Origin: Fidelibacterota bacterium
GTDB taxonomy: Bacteria > Fidelibacterota > SORT01
Assembly: GCA_022571215.1 (NCBI GenBank)
Contig: JACZYG010000004.1
Coordinates: 57,777-121,776, forward strand
Length of the DNA stretch: 64,000 nt
Reading direction: 5' to 3'
In this document: piece after piece, positions 16,327 through 24,987 of the stretch
Layout of the letters: each line of letters opens with the position of its first letter
Position numbering within the stretch: the stretch's first letter is position 1
Position numbers and translations under genes: made by a program
The notes under the pieces: model-generated
What the model saw: the letters and a program-made list of their open reading frames with translations, nothing else
What the model was told of the DNA's origin: nothing
Database searches by the model: none

Positions 16327-17658
16327 TCAATTTGAAGTCAGATCCGGGAAATACTGAATTCTTGGAGTGATGAATATCAGTAATTCGCTTCTCCTCTTTT
16401 CCAAAGATTTGTGAATGAAGAATTTACCCAAGATGGGTATGGCGCTAAGATAGGGAACTTTTTTATAGTTGATGAATTCGTCTTCCTTTATCAAACCGCC
16501 AATTGCGGCGGTATTGCCGGCTTTTACCATTATCTTGGTATCGGCTTTCCGCTCAGAAGTTATAGGTCTATCATTATCAGGACCTGTAAATCCCGTTATA
16601 GCCTCCACTGATGTGGTAATCGAAAGAAGTACATAATCATTTTCCGTTACATGAGGGATTATCTTTAATGATATTCCAATATTCTTATCCTCAAAAGTCA
16701 ATGTTTGTATAAGAGATGACCCGGTAAGTCCGGCAGTATTCTGAGATTGAGGGACTGCAACGGGTATCACTGTTAGGACCTCCGTGAACGCTTCTTGATT
16801 ATCTAAAGTTGAGAGCGTCGGATTATTTAGAAGTTTTGATTTCCCATTTGTGCGCAATAATTCCATGACAATTGAAAATTCCTGGAGTGTCAGTGTTGCG
16901 AGATTCAAACCACCCCAGGTGCCAAACAGTGGAAAACCACTAGATTGTCCCGCTGTGCCGGCTGATACCCCGATTGTTGAACTCGGACCGCCAGCTATTT
17001 TTGCTTTAGAAGTCCAATTTATACCGATGTCCTCATTTTCAGATATAGAAGTTTCGACAAATTGCACTTCTATTGTAATCTGTGGAATAGGTACATCCAA
17101 TGCTGCGATCACTCTACTCACCTTGGGAATATTTTGAGGCACATCAGTTACGATCAGGATATTCGATGCTCCTGTATTTCGGGAGTCACCTCCCTTTACT
17201 GCCATTCCGAAGGTCGTAATTTCCCCTTTTGAGCTGATTACGCCCGCCAACGCTTCTTTTACTTTATCTGCGTCAACATAGTTAAGTTTGTATACTTTTG
17301 TCAGCTTGTCACCACGAATCTCTTGCCCTGCCGGTTTTACCATTATGATGCTGCCTTCCTGAAACCAATCATAACCATTCATTTTGATTATAGCATCCAA
17401 TGCTCTTTTAACTTTCACATTTTTTAATGAAACCGTAATTTCTCCTTTAACTTCAGGACTTGTGATAATATTTAATTTGTGTTTTTTTGCTAATAGCCGT
17501 AATACATCCTGGATGTCAGCGTTCTTTAATTCAATGCTTACCGCATTTGTTCTGCTTTGCAATATTAGATTAGCGTTAGCGCTGTTTCCGGCTATTGAAC
17601 CGCAGAATAACACCGAGAATGTGATCATTTTCCCTATAATTAGACTATACTTATTCAT
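16327..17658 (-). CDS. pilQ: Secretin (PilQ/GspD family) outer-membrane channel
   Basis: A 443-residue secretin. Signal peptide at 1-29; N-terminal STN-like domain (IELKNADIQDVLRLLAKKHKLNI, about 41-63); an N1 domain (KVYKLNYVDADKVKEAL); then the secretin core with VEVQFVETS-type strands, TLSTLDNQEA and the closing VPYLSAIPILGKFFIHKS signature near 400. It is short for a secretin: no AMIN domains, one STN and one N1 only. It forms the multimeric channel through which a pilus or pseudopilus substrate passes. Overlaps the pilP-like gene by eight bases. Confidence 0.9.
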   Translation of the reverse strand: MNKYSLIIGKMITFSVLFCGSIAGNSANANLILQSRTNAVSIELKNADIQDVLRLLAKKHKLNIITSPEVKGEITVSLKNVKVKRALDAIIKMNGYDWFQEGSIIMVKPAGQEIRGDKLTKVYKLNYVDADKVKEALAGVISSKGEITTFGMAVKGGDSRNTGASNILIVTDVPQNIPKVSRVIAALDVPIPQITIEVQFVETSISENEDIGINWTSKAKIAGGPSSTIGVSAGTAGQSSGFPLFGTWGGLNLATLTLQEFSIVMELLRTNGKSKLLNNPTLSTLDNQEAFTEVLTVIPVAVPQSQNTAGLTGSSLIQTLTFEDKNIGISLKIIPHVTENDYVLLSITTSVEAITGFTGPDNDRPITSERKADTKIMVKAGNTAAIGGLIKEDEFINYKKVPYLSAIPILGKFFIHKSLEKRRSELLIFITPRIQYFPDLTSN

Positions 17659-18142
17659 CTTCTTGATTTCCTCCTAATTCGAGTCTGAGCTTTGTGTTCC
17701 CAGATTTTAAAATCGCGTATTCCTCGCCTATCTCAACTAGCTTGTACCCCTTTACGTCACTATTTAATTCATATATCCCACCACCGATTATTGCCCATTC
17801 ATCGACTATACCGGATAATATCAAACTGCTATCCTGAACATCAACCTCCACAAAATCTCCTTCGGGACTTCTGCTGAGAAGCTCCAAAAACTGCAGGTTG
17901 TAGAATGGATCGTTGAAGATCTCTCCGGCAAAACTTACCGATAAATTTCCCTCACCCGGAGACAAAAAAACAGCCTGTTGAACTTGTTCTGCCTTATCCT
18001 GCAAAGGTAATATGGATACAGGAAGATTTTTAACTACAGGGATGTTCGATATTCCTCCTTCATCACTTGTCAAGAGATCATAAAAATAATACGATGCTGC
18101 TAAGCCAAGTAGAACCAGTAATATCTTTTGTCTTGTCGCCAA
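17651..18142 (-). CDS. PilP-like pilus assembly protein
   Basis: A 163-residue protein with one N-terminal membrane helix (residues about 6-24) and a small C-terminal beta domain (VEVDVQDSSLILSGIVDEWAI...GYKLVEIGEEYAILK) resembling PilP/GspC homology regions, which link the inner-membrane PilMNO complex to the secretin. It sits precisely where pilP lies, between pilO and pilQ. It lacks the lipobox typical of proteobacterial PilP. Identification rests on position and fold pattern rather than on close sequence similarity. Confidence 0.6.
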   Translation of the reverse strand: MATRQKILLVLLGLAASYYFYDLLTSDEGGISNIPVVKNLPVSILPLQDKAEQVQQAVFLSPGEGNLSVSFAGEIFNDPFYNLQFLELLSRSPEGDFVEVDVQDSSLILSGIVDEWAIIGGGIYELNSDVKGYKLVEIGEEYAILKSGNTKLRLELGGNQEDE

Positions 18143-18154
18143 CTCTTTACACCC

Positions 18155-18745
18155 TTACGTATTAGTCAGTTCGGATTCATTTTTTATGAGATATAGATAC
18201 ATCACTATTTGAAATGAGAGGACAGGCAGTTCATCAACTTTTCGTCTGATGCGAAGATCTTCAACTGAATATGGTATTCCCTCATTCTTCATCCCATCCA
18301 TAAACTTTACAAAATTCAAGTATTCTCCCCTTAATCTCAGATCGAGAGGAAGTTTCACTAATTCATTTACAGATTCTTTATTGTAACGGTGTTGATCGTC
18401 AAATGAATTTAAGGACAATTTAGGAGCCAACGTCTGTACTTGTAATCCGTGCTTTTCCGCCTCCGTTCGAATTTGCAATAATATAGAGTCTACGGTGAGT
18501 GTTGAACCGAGTTGCTCCTTCAATAACATCACCGCATCTCTTACATCCTCAAGGTCATCTATCAGTTTACTGATACTACCCTCCATCTCTTCGACCTTTT
18601 CCATTTGATTTTGAATGAATTCGATCCTTGCCTCAACGGGTTCAAGCCCATCCGATATAGGAAAATGAATAAAGAAATACCAACCGGCAACGAGTATCAG
18701 CAACACTCCTACCAACCCTATCAGCTTTCTTCTAACCTCGTTCAT
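18155..18745 (-). CDS. pilO: PilO-type inner-membrane pilus alignment protein
   Basis: A 196-residue protein with a single membrane helix (about 8-27), a coiled coil (about 38-80, EARIEFIQNQMEKVEEMEGSI), and a ferredoxin-like C-terminal domain containing LRLRGEYLNFVKFMDGM, the PilO hallmark region. PilO pairs with PilN in the periplasm. Lies directly after the PilM-PilN fusion gene, in the order M-N-O-P-Q seen in type IV pilus operons. Confidence 0.85.
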   Translation of the reverse strand: MNEVRRKLIGLVGVLLILVAGWYFFIHFPISDGLEPVEARIEFIQNQMEKVEEMEGSISKLIDDLEDVRDAVMLLKEQLGSTLTVDSILLQIRTEAEKHGLQVQTLAPKLSLNSFDDQHRYNKESVNELVKLPLDLRLRGEYLNFVKFMDGMKNEGIPYSVEDLRIRRKVDELPVLSFQIVMYLYLIKNESELTNT

Positions 18746-18760
18746 CTACCAATACCCATT

Positions 18761-20791
18761 TTATAAAAAGCAGTTAATAACAAAAAACATAGCGCGCGCG
18801 CTTCCTGTTCCCGAAAAATTAGATTCTACTATTTCTACATTAGCGTATAGGTTCGTGCCTAAAAGAGAATCATGGAAATCCTTGATTATCTGCCGGGAGA
18901 AAAAATCGTCCGCGAAGATAGCGCCCGTTAATTGAACGAAGGGTACTCCCTTGTTTTGATCCGCTTGACTTACGCTTGTTCTGATATCTACGTGCGATAA
19001 CATCATCTCAGAGGGAGATAAGGCGCTAAGCACCTTAAGCTGAGATCTCAGCCATTCGGTCTTCTTCTTTTCTTTATCCATTATCCGGACTAATCCTTGT
19101 AACGCCCCGATCTCTTTACTTGAGGATAAAAATTGCTGCTGAATCGGAGATAGTGATGCTAACTCAGTCTCCTTCGACAGAGCTTCGTATTTCTTGCCAT
19201 CCAACTCCCTTTTAACGGAAAAAGTGAATGAAGAGAGTATTATCGTGAGAATAATGGTCGATATCGTAAATAATCTTTTCGCCACGCCGAATGAAATATC
19301 ATCTTTCGCATCTTCAGGCGCAATATTCGGACCGTCAAAAAAGTTTCGCGCCATACCCGCCGCCACAGACAACGATGAAGCTATTTTGGTGAACATTATA
19401 GGCAATACGGAATCTTCATCGATTTCTATTCCAAGCAGGGGATTGATCCGTTCGATACGCTTCTTGGTGACTTTCCTTAACAGCAGACCCATGTTATATA
19501 GATCTGCGCCCTGACCCGAAATGTATAAGATATCCGGTTCTTCTATTTCAGGAAATTTCTTTTTGAAGTAATTTATTGAGCGAAGCACTTCTTCGACTAT
19601 CCTGTCAACCGAACCGCTCATTTGTTGAGAAATACTGTTTATCTCTTTATCTTCATCGGTATACGAGTCTATCAGCTCAAGTGGTATTCCATACTTATCA
19701 ATAAGCCTCTTCGCCATTAATTCGCTCACGACGGCGGTTTTTCCGCGGAATGTGATACTTCCCTGCAATCCCTCCACCAATTCTTCAACGCCGACGGGTA
19801 CCTCTCTTATAAATTGGATCATACCCGCGCTTACGAACGTAATTGACATCTTATCCCAACCGATATCTATGATGACGAAAGTAGATTCCCCGTCATCCTT
19901 CCCATTGTGTTTAAGAATATCTAAGATAGCGAACGGCGCAGCGGTGACCTTACTTATCTTTATTCCCGATTTTTCGATCACTGCGATGCTTCTTTCTAAG
20001 TACTTATTCTCTGCTGCAAAGAGGGTTATCAGGGATGTCTCGGATTTTTCATTTCCTTTCTCATGAACGATGTAATCGTACTGAGAATTTTCTAACGGGA
20101 AGGGGATGTTTTTCTTTGCTTGCCACGCAATAGCCTGTATAATCTCTTTTTTGCTTAATTTTGGAAGGACAATTTTTTTTATGGCAGTATGAGGACCTGA
20201 AACCGATAAAACAATCTTGTTATTTTTAAATTTTTTCTCCGACAATATTTTGCTTATGATATTTGATATCTCCTTACTGCCTTTTGCGCCGGATTCACCG
20301 ATTATTTCGCATGCTACAAAATGAGAAAGAACTTTCCCTTTAAATTGATTGGATATCCTTACAATTTTTATGAAATTTCCACTGATATCTATGCCTATGA
20401 CATTCTGCTCGCCTTTTAGCCATCTTACAAAATAACCGATAGCTTTACCGAAAAACGATTCCTTTTTAGCCGCTGAAGCATTCAGAAATTGAGATTGTAT
20501 CTTCGATTCTTCAATCTGAGAGGATACAATCTTGACCGGTTTTTCTTCAACATAATCATCTTGCGCAGGGGCAGACTCTATCGGTTCATTCGCGGCATCC
20601 TCCAAATCATCAAACGGGTCTCCGGGAATATTAACGATTTCCTCTTCAACCATCTCCATCTCTACCAGCGTTTCAGATTCTTCGACAAAGGAAGCTGTCT
20701 CACGCTCAACAGGAGACTGCAACCTGTCCCTCTTGCGTAACGTCTCTAATAACTTGACGCTGGGATTATCTAAATGAGGATCGTTAGACAT
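18761..20791 (-). CDS. PilM-PilN fusion protein
   Basis: A 676-residue fusion. Residues 1-127 are acidic and probably disordered. About 130-480 is an actin-like PilM domain (VIGIDISGNFIKIVRI at the phosphate-1 strand; TFVIIDIGWDKMSITFVSAG; DILYISGQGA). A single membrane helix follows (about 505-525), then a coiled coil and a PilN-like periplasmic domain to the end. Normally PilM binds the cytoplasmic tail of a separate PilN; here both are one chain, similar in logic to GspL of type II systems. It overlaps the GspA-type ATPase gene upstream by eight bases. Confidence 0.82.
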   Translation of the reverse strand: MSNDPHLDNPSVKLLETLRKRDRLQSPVERETASFVEESETLVEMEMVEEEIVNIPGDPFDDLEDAANEPIESAPAQDDYVEEKPVKIVSSQIEESKIQSQFLNASAAKKESFFGKAIGYFVRWLKGEQNVIGIDISGNFIKIVRISNQFKGKVLSHFVACEIIGESGAKGSKEISNIISKILSEKKFKNNKIVLSVSGPHTAIKKIVLPKLSKKEIIQAIAWQAKKNIPFPLENSQYDYIVHEKGNEKSETSLITLFAAENKYLERSIAVIEKSGIKISKVTAAPFAILDILKHNGKDDGESTFVIIDIGWDKMSITFVSAGMIQFIREVPVGVEELVEGLQGSITFRGKTAVVSELMAKRLIDKYGIPLELIDSYTDEDKEINSISQQMSGSVDRIVEEVLRSINYFKKKFPEIEEPDILYISGQGADLYNMGLLLRKVTKKRIERINPLLGIEIDEDSVLPIMFTKIASSLSVAAGMARNFFDGPNIAPEDAKDDISFGVAKRLFTISTIILTIILSSFTFSVKRELDGKKYEALSKETELASLSPIQQQFLSSSKEIGALQGLVRIMDKEKKKTEWLRSQLKVLSALSPSEMMLSHVDIRTSVSQADQNKGVPFVQLTGAIFADDFFSRQIIKDFHDSLLGTNLYANVEIVESNFSGTGSARAMFFVINCFL

Positions 20792-21611
20792 GCCACGGAC
20801 TCTCTCTTCTAATTACAGAAACCACTGTCTCTTCGTTTACTTGCTTTTTTCCGTTACGTAAAAGATCAACAAGCGCGTTATGACAAAATTGAATTATTTT
20901 TCTCGGATATCCTTGAGTATATTCATGAATCTTGGACATAGCCTCTGTTGTAAAAAGGGGAACTTTTCCTTTATATCCGGCTTTCTTCAGCCGGTACTGA
21001 ATCATGCCCCTGGTATCCTCTTCATTTATCGGATTTATTACATAGCCCAGGCTGATTCTGTCGAGAAAGTTCGGCTGTCTCTTAATCTTATTCATAAATT
21101 CCATCTGAGCAAGAACGACCAATTGCAAAAGTTTAAATTCGTTCGTTTCATAATTAAGCAAAGTTCGTAATGCCTCGATGTGCAACGGAGTAAGTTTTTG
21201 TCCTTCATCCACTACCAAAACCACAACTTTATTCTCCTCAACCGCTTTCTTAAAAAGGAAATTTTCCACAAGCATCTTATATTCAAAAGTTGATCTTGCG
21301 GTATCTTTAATGTTAAAAACAGATGCGAGATTCTTAACGAATTCAAACTCCGATTCGAATGCCGGATCAAGTATCAGATGAAAATCATACTGACTTGAAA
21401 ATGTATCAAACAGTTTGATTATCATCCTGCTCAGTGTGGTTTTTCCGGTTCCGACATCCCCGAGAATAACGCTCAATCCCCTCCTCATCCGAATATTTAT
21501 TTCCAATCTCTGGATACATTCTTTATGTTCTTTTGAATAAAAGAAAAAATCAGGGTCAGGGGAGGTCGAAAACGGCTCTTTTCTTAATCCGAGTTCTTCA
21601 TAGTATTCCAT
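20784..21611 (-). CDS. GspA/ExeA-type AAA ATPase
   Basis: A 275-residue AAA ATPase beginning YYEELGLRKEPFSTSPDPDFFF, the ExeA/GspA family start. Walker A GDVGTGKTTLS (about 50-60), Walker B VVVLVVDEGQKL, sensor-like LVVLAQMEF. ExeA-type ATPases help insert the secretin through the peptidoglycan; many have a C-terminal peptidoglycan-binding domain, which is absent here. First enzyme gene after the MerR-like regulator, overlapping it by 14 bases. Confidence 0.85.
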   Translation of the reverse strand: MEYYEELGLRKEPFSTSPDPDFFFYSKEHKECIQRLEINIRMRRGLSVILGDVGTGKTTLSRMIIKLFDTFSSQYDFHLILDPAFESEFEFVKNLASVFNIKDTARSTFEYKMLVENFLFKKAVEENKVVVLVVDEGQKLTPLHIEALRTLLNYETNEFKLLQLVVLAQMEFMNKIKRQPNFLDRISLGYVINPINEEDTRGMIQYRLKKAGYKGKVPLFTTEAMSKIHEYTQGYPRKIIQFCHNALVDLLRNGKKQVNEETVVSVIRRESPWHV

Positions 21612-21849
21612 CTTCTATCCTTCTTTTGATATAGCGTATCGGCATATGTTTAGCCCTCTGTTCCTTGATTTTATTTAACAATTCTAAAGATTCGTTGTCA
21701 AAATACCGGTATCTGTTGTGCATACTTCTTCCCTTTGCTTTGAATAGTCCGATTCTCAGATAATAATTTAAGGTATCTATCGAGAATCCCGACAACCTCG
21801 CAAGGTCTCCGATTAGGTAGATTTCGTTCATATTTCTTTTTTCGCTCAT
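21598..21849 (-). CDS. MerR-like winged-helix regulator
   Basis: An 83-residue DNA-binding protein: IYLIGDLARLSGFSIDTLNYYLRIGLFKAKGR is a MerR helix-turn-helix plus wing, and RYFDNESLELLNKIKEQRAKHMPIRYIKRRI finishes the domain. No effector domain follows. It is the first gene of the pilus operon, and two 18-bp direct repeats lie in its leader, so autoregulation is likely (inference). An alternative start is at 21831. Confidence 0.82.
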   Translation of the reverse strand: MSEKRNMNEIYLIGDLARLSGFSIDTLNYYLRIGLFKAKGRSMHNRYRYFDNESLELLNKIKEQRAKHMPIRYIKRRIEDGIL

Positions 21850-21857
21850 TTACTATC

Positions 21858-21895
21858 ACTCAATGGTTCAGGAGTATACTCAATGGTTCAGGAGT
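21858..21895 (-). promoter_or_regulatory. Pair of 18-bp direct repeats in the leader of the pilus operon
   Basis: ACTCAATGGTTCAGGAGT occurs at 21858-21875 and again at 21878-21895, period 20 bp, about two helical turns. They cover roughly -4 to +34 relative to the predicted transcription start and lie just before the MerR-like gene. They are likely operator sites for a dimeric regulator on one DNA face. Confidence 0.65.
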
Positions 21896-21897
21896 TA

Positions 21898-21926
21898 AAG
21901 ATAAGCGGTCATCTGCCCTTTGTCAA
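21898..21926 (-). promoter_or_regulatory. Sigma-70-type promoter of the pilus operon
   Basis: On the minus strand, TTGACA (21926-21921) is followed by a 17-base spacer and TATCTT (21903-21898). The predicted start is near 21891, inside the first direct repeat. Confidence 0.7.
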
Positions 21927-22079
21927 GTAAATTTTACAAATAAATGTAGGGGGACACGATATTTGTCAACAATATCAACCGAAAAGACATGTTATTAGTC
22001 AATATTCAGGAAGTGTTTAAAACAATTGAACAGTACCTCATCCGGATTGATGATTACCGGGAATTATAGGAACCGGACT

Positions 22080-22502
22080 TTAATACATCCAGCTGTAAAT
22101 CATGTAACTTCCCGCTAAAATAAAGAAAAGTCCGGAAGTTTTTCTATATACCAGCGTAATTTCATCAGTGGCTATTATCTTCCCCCCCGCTTCGTTCAAC
22201 TTTTCCATTAATCGAGGGTTGAAAATAAGAATAGCAGAAATCAGTAATACAAACACGGAAAGTACAAGTGAGGTTATTGCTAAGACCGAATTGGTCTGAA
22301 TTAGCGTGCGTGATATATAATACATCAGAACTGACGCTATTAACATCAAAATACCGACAAGATATCTATGCTTGAATATTTTCTGATCTACAGGGATAAT
22401 AGTGTTGGCCACGCTCGTAAGTTTCAATAACTGACGGGGAAGTACAATGAACATAAATCCAAAAACAATAAGTATACCACCAAGTATCGGGAAGGCTATC
22501 AA
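22080..22502 (-). CDS. Small four-helix membrane protein, unknown
   Basis: 140 residues made almost entirely of four hydrophobic helices separated by short basic or polar turns (for example FGFMFIVLPRQLLKL and LVGILMLIASVLMYYIS). No family recognised. It follows the nine-prepilin cluster on the same strand and precedes the pilus operon promoter, so it may be the last gene of the prepilin operon. A link with pilus biogenesis is only positional. Confidence 0.5.
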   Translation of the reverse strand: MIAFPILGGILIVFGFMFIVLPRQLLKLTSVANTIIPVDQKIFKHRYLVGILMLIASVLMYYISRTLIQTNSVLAITSLVLSVFVLLISAILIFNPRLMEKLNEAGGKIIATDEITLVYRKTSGLFFILAGSYMIYSWMY

Positions 22503-22575
22503 AGTTTTCTCCTCTTATTAATCAATGATATTAAAAAGTATTCAAACCATCAGTAGAGAATTGAATTTAAATTAC

Positions 22576-23790
22576 TCAAAGACTAAAGTCAAAAGAATAT
22601 TGCTTACCGTCAGAAGAATATAGGACGACCGTAAAACTTGTCCCGGTCATGTCCTGAAGAACAGCTGATTTGTTCTGGAAATCACGCATTATAAAAGTTC
22701 TTGTCTGATTATCAGGTAAAACGAAATTTGTCATACCGTTTCCTTTCGAATCAATCCGGTCTGAACTGCCTGCCATTTTTGGAAACGACGTTTCTGAAAA
22801 GACGGTCACAGCATTAACGATCAATTGGTTATATTTCGGACCTTGGGTTGGACTATAGTTACCGGGATAATCAGCTCTATAATCTATGATGGTGATAATT
22901 TGTCCTAAAAGATTATGCAATTGAAAATGTACTTGCTCGTTTGAAGAACCCACCAGTGTTGCGCTTCCTGTAACGAATACCAGGTTTGAGATGTTTGTCA
23001 CTCGAGGTACTGCGACGCCACCTTCCGCCGCCAATATGCTTTTTATATTCGTTTCTATGCCGCCCGCAGGCTTGAATGAAAGAGTTCTTGAACCACGCGG
23101 TACACCGCTGAACGAATAAGTCCCTTGTAATCCGGTCGTAACCGAGTCTTTTTGGAGAAAGGCTGTACCATTTGGTTTCCAGAGATAGACTTTACCGGCT
23201 GCCATCGGATTCCCGTCAATAGTATACGCGCTTCCATAAACGGTACTGACTAATTCACTCTTTAGAATTTCAAGATCGATATCCGCATCATAACCTGTTC
23301 CTCCTACACTACCGTCCGCTCCTTCGCTCGTGATTTTTCCATATACGCTGTCTCCTGAAGCGTTTACGGTTTTGCTATCGGTGTATATATAAGCGTTTCC
23401 CCAACTATCCTCGATTGACGTAGCCGATCCTCCCTCGAACGACTTTGATAAATACGGCCCTCCCCATCCATAGGTAATAAAGTAGGTCGTATTATTTGTT
23501 AAGGAGGGTTGAGTACCCTGAACCATCAGATCTGTCAGCGTGGCGGGCATGATACCCATATCTCCATAATAGCCGAAATCTGCTCTCCTGCCGTTGATGA
23601 TAAGAGATGGATCTCCGGCTATCGCTCTCTTTATTGTTTCCATCTCCAACAGAGTTGCATCCGCCTTTTGCGCTTCAAGCGTACGAATAACAATATTTAT
23701 GCTAATTGATGTCAAGATTCCGATGAGAGCCATCACTATGATCAGCTCCATAAGAGTAAAACCATCTTTACGGCGTGAAAGATACATCAT
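22576..23790 (-). CDS. GspG-like prepilin with C-terminal beta domain (copy 1)
   Basis: 404 residues. Prepilin leader RRKDG|FTLMELI with the conserved Glu at mature position 5 and a long hydrophobic helix. The head has the GspG signatures GWGGPYL, DSWGNAYIY and SEGADGSVGGTGYDADI, the last being the calcium-site loop of major pseudopilins, plus FGYYGDMGIMPATL. Unlike normal GspG (about 140 residues), about 200 further residues follow: a carboxypeptidase-regulatory-like segment (AAGKVYLWKPNG...YSFSGVPRGSRTLSF) and a beta sandwich ending in FVLPDNQTRTFIMRDFQ. Its start overlaps the stop of the next prepilin gene. Presumably a pseudopilus subunit or tip adhesin. Confidence 0.82.
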   Translation of the reverse strand: MMYLSRRKDGFTLMELIIVMALIGILTSISINIVIRTLEAQKADATLLEMETIKRAIAGDPSLIINGRRADFGYYGDMGIMPATLTDLMVQGTQPSLTNNTTYFITYGWGGPYLSKSFEGGSATSIEDSWGNAYIYTDSKTVNASGDSVYGKITSEGADGSVGGTGYDADIDLEILKSELVSTVYGSAYTIDGNPMAAGKVYLWKPNGTAFLQKDSVTTGLQGTYSFSGVPRGSRTLSFKPAGGIETNIKSILAAEGGVAVPRVTNISNLVFVTGSATLVGSSNEQVHFQLHNLLGQIITIIDYRADYPGNYSPTQGPKYNQLIVNAVTVFSETSFPKMAGSSDRIDSKGNGMTNFVLPDNQTRTFIMRDFQNKSAVLQDMTGTSFTVVLYSSDGKQYSFDFSL

Positions 23791-24964
23791 ATGAAGCTCC
23801 TGAACTAAGATATATTGTTACTGTAAACGGTGTACCGCTCATGTTCACGTTGGTAAAAGAACCGTCTTGAAACGCTCGCATCTGAAAGGTTATAGTGGAT
23901 GAATTCACGAAATTGTAGAATGTAAATGTGGATATTGTGGAAAGTCGATTATCGCTGCCCGCTTTGGGTGAACTGCTTGACCAGTGAGCGCTGCCTCCTA
24001 TATTGAACAGATCATAAAATGTGGAGCCTGAGTAAACCGCCTTCCAGTCTATGACGGTCACATCTTTTCCGAGATCGTTGGTGAGATTCACATTTACATA
24101 ATTATTGGAAGGACCGCTTACGGAAGAGCCTGCGAGCAGTATCGAACCGATATTATTTATATCGGGTAAGGTTTTTGCCGCGGCGTCTATCCTTACTTGT
24201 CTTGGCGGCGCTTCCGCGCCCCCCTTTGGAGTAAAGGAGATACTTCTCGGTCCGAACGGTATTTGATAGAATGAAAAAATCCCCTTCCCGTTCGTTATCT
24301 TAGTATTTGTCGATATCCCCCCGCTTCCATTCGGATAATATAACTTTGCGGTAGCTTTCTTCAGCTTTTTTCCTGCTGAATCGAAGACTTTTCCCGTAAT
24401 ATTACCTATCCATTCACTTTTGAATATCTCGAGCGTTATATCGGCGTCTATTCCTGTTCCTCCGACCGCTTTATTAGCGCCTCGTGAAATTAACCGAGCG
24501 GAAATCGTGTCTCCACTATTGGGTAATTCCGTCAGATCCCACTCGTATAAATTGTCGAACTCATCTGTGAGAGGATTGGAAGTATAATTGGTAAACGTTT
24601 CCTGCAGGTATGGTCCCGCCCAACCTGAGGATAGATGGAGTGTGGAATTATAGATTACAGCGGATTGAGAACCGCGGGTCATTAGTTCGGATAGAGATGT
24701 GGGAAGCCTGCCCATCTCTCCTACGTATCCGAAATCATTTCTTATACCATTCGTCCTTAGCAAAGAATTTCCTACAATTGCTCTCTTTAGCATCTGCATT
24801 TCTACAATAGTGTTCTCAAACTTTTCTCGAAACCGGACATTCTGATTCGCTTTCATTCCTGTCGCCATTATGACGGCGATTATCGCTATCATTATGATTA
24901 CTTCCATGAATGTCAAACCTGTGGAGGAGCTAAAATTTTCTTGAATATGCTTATCGATATTAAT
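23768..24964 (-). CDS. GspG-like prepilin with C-terminal beta domain (copy 2), apparent AUU start
   Basis: About 398 residues. The first conventional start in frame (TTG 24916) falls inside the cleavage motif and would remove the leader. Upstream, ATT at 24962-24964 is preceded at ideal distance by AGAGGAG and yields a leader of 16 residues ending SSSTG, then LTFMEVI, a normal prepilin site. So AUU initiation is the best reading. The head has FGYVGEMGRLPTSLSEL, GWAGPYL and SRGANKAVGGTGIDADI (GspG-like loop); the C-terminus has the regulatory-like segment (KLYYPNGSGG, FSFYQIPFGPRSISF) and the beta domain with MRAFQDGSFTNVNMSG. Confidence 0.78.
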   Translation of the reverse strand: MNIDKHIQENFSSSTGLTFMEVIIMIAIIAVIMATGMKANQNVRFREKFENTIVEMQMLKRAIVGNSLLRTNGIRNDFGYVGEMGRLPTSLSELMTRGSQSAVIYNSTLHLSSGWAGPYLQETFTNYTSNPLTDEFDNLYEWDLTELPNSGDTISARLISRGANKAVGGTGIDADITLEIFKSEWIGNITGKVFDSAGKKLKKATAKLYYPNGSGGISTNTKITNGKGIFSFYQIPFGPRSISFTPKGGAEAPPRQVRIDAAAKTLPDINNIGSILLAGSSVSGPSNNYVNVNLTNDLGKDVTVIDWKAVYSGSTFYDLFNIGGSAHWSSSSPKAGSDNRLSTISTFTFYNFVNSSTITFQMRAFQDGSFTNVNMSGTPFTVTIYLSSGASYDVSFTP

Positions 24965-24987
24965 GCTGCTCCTCTACAAATTTTATC

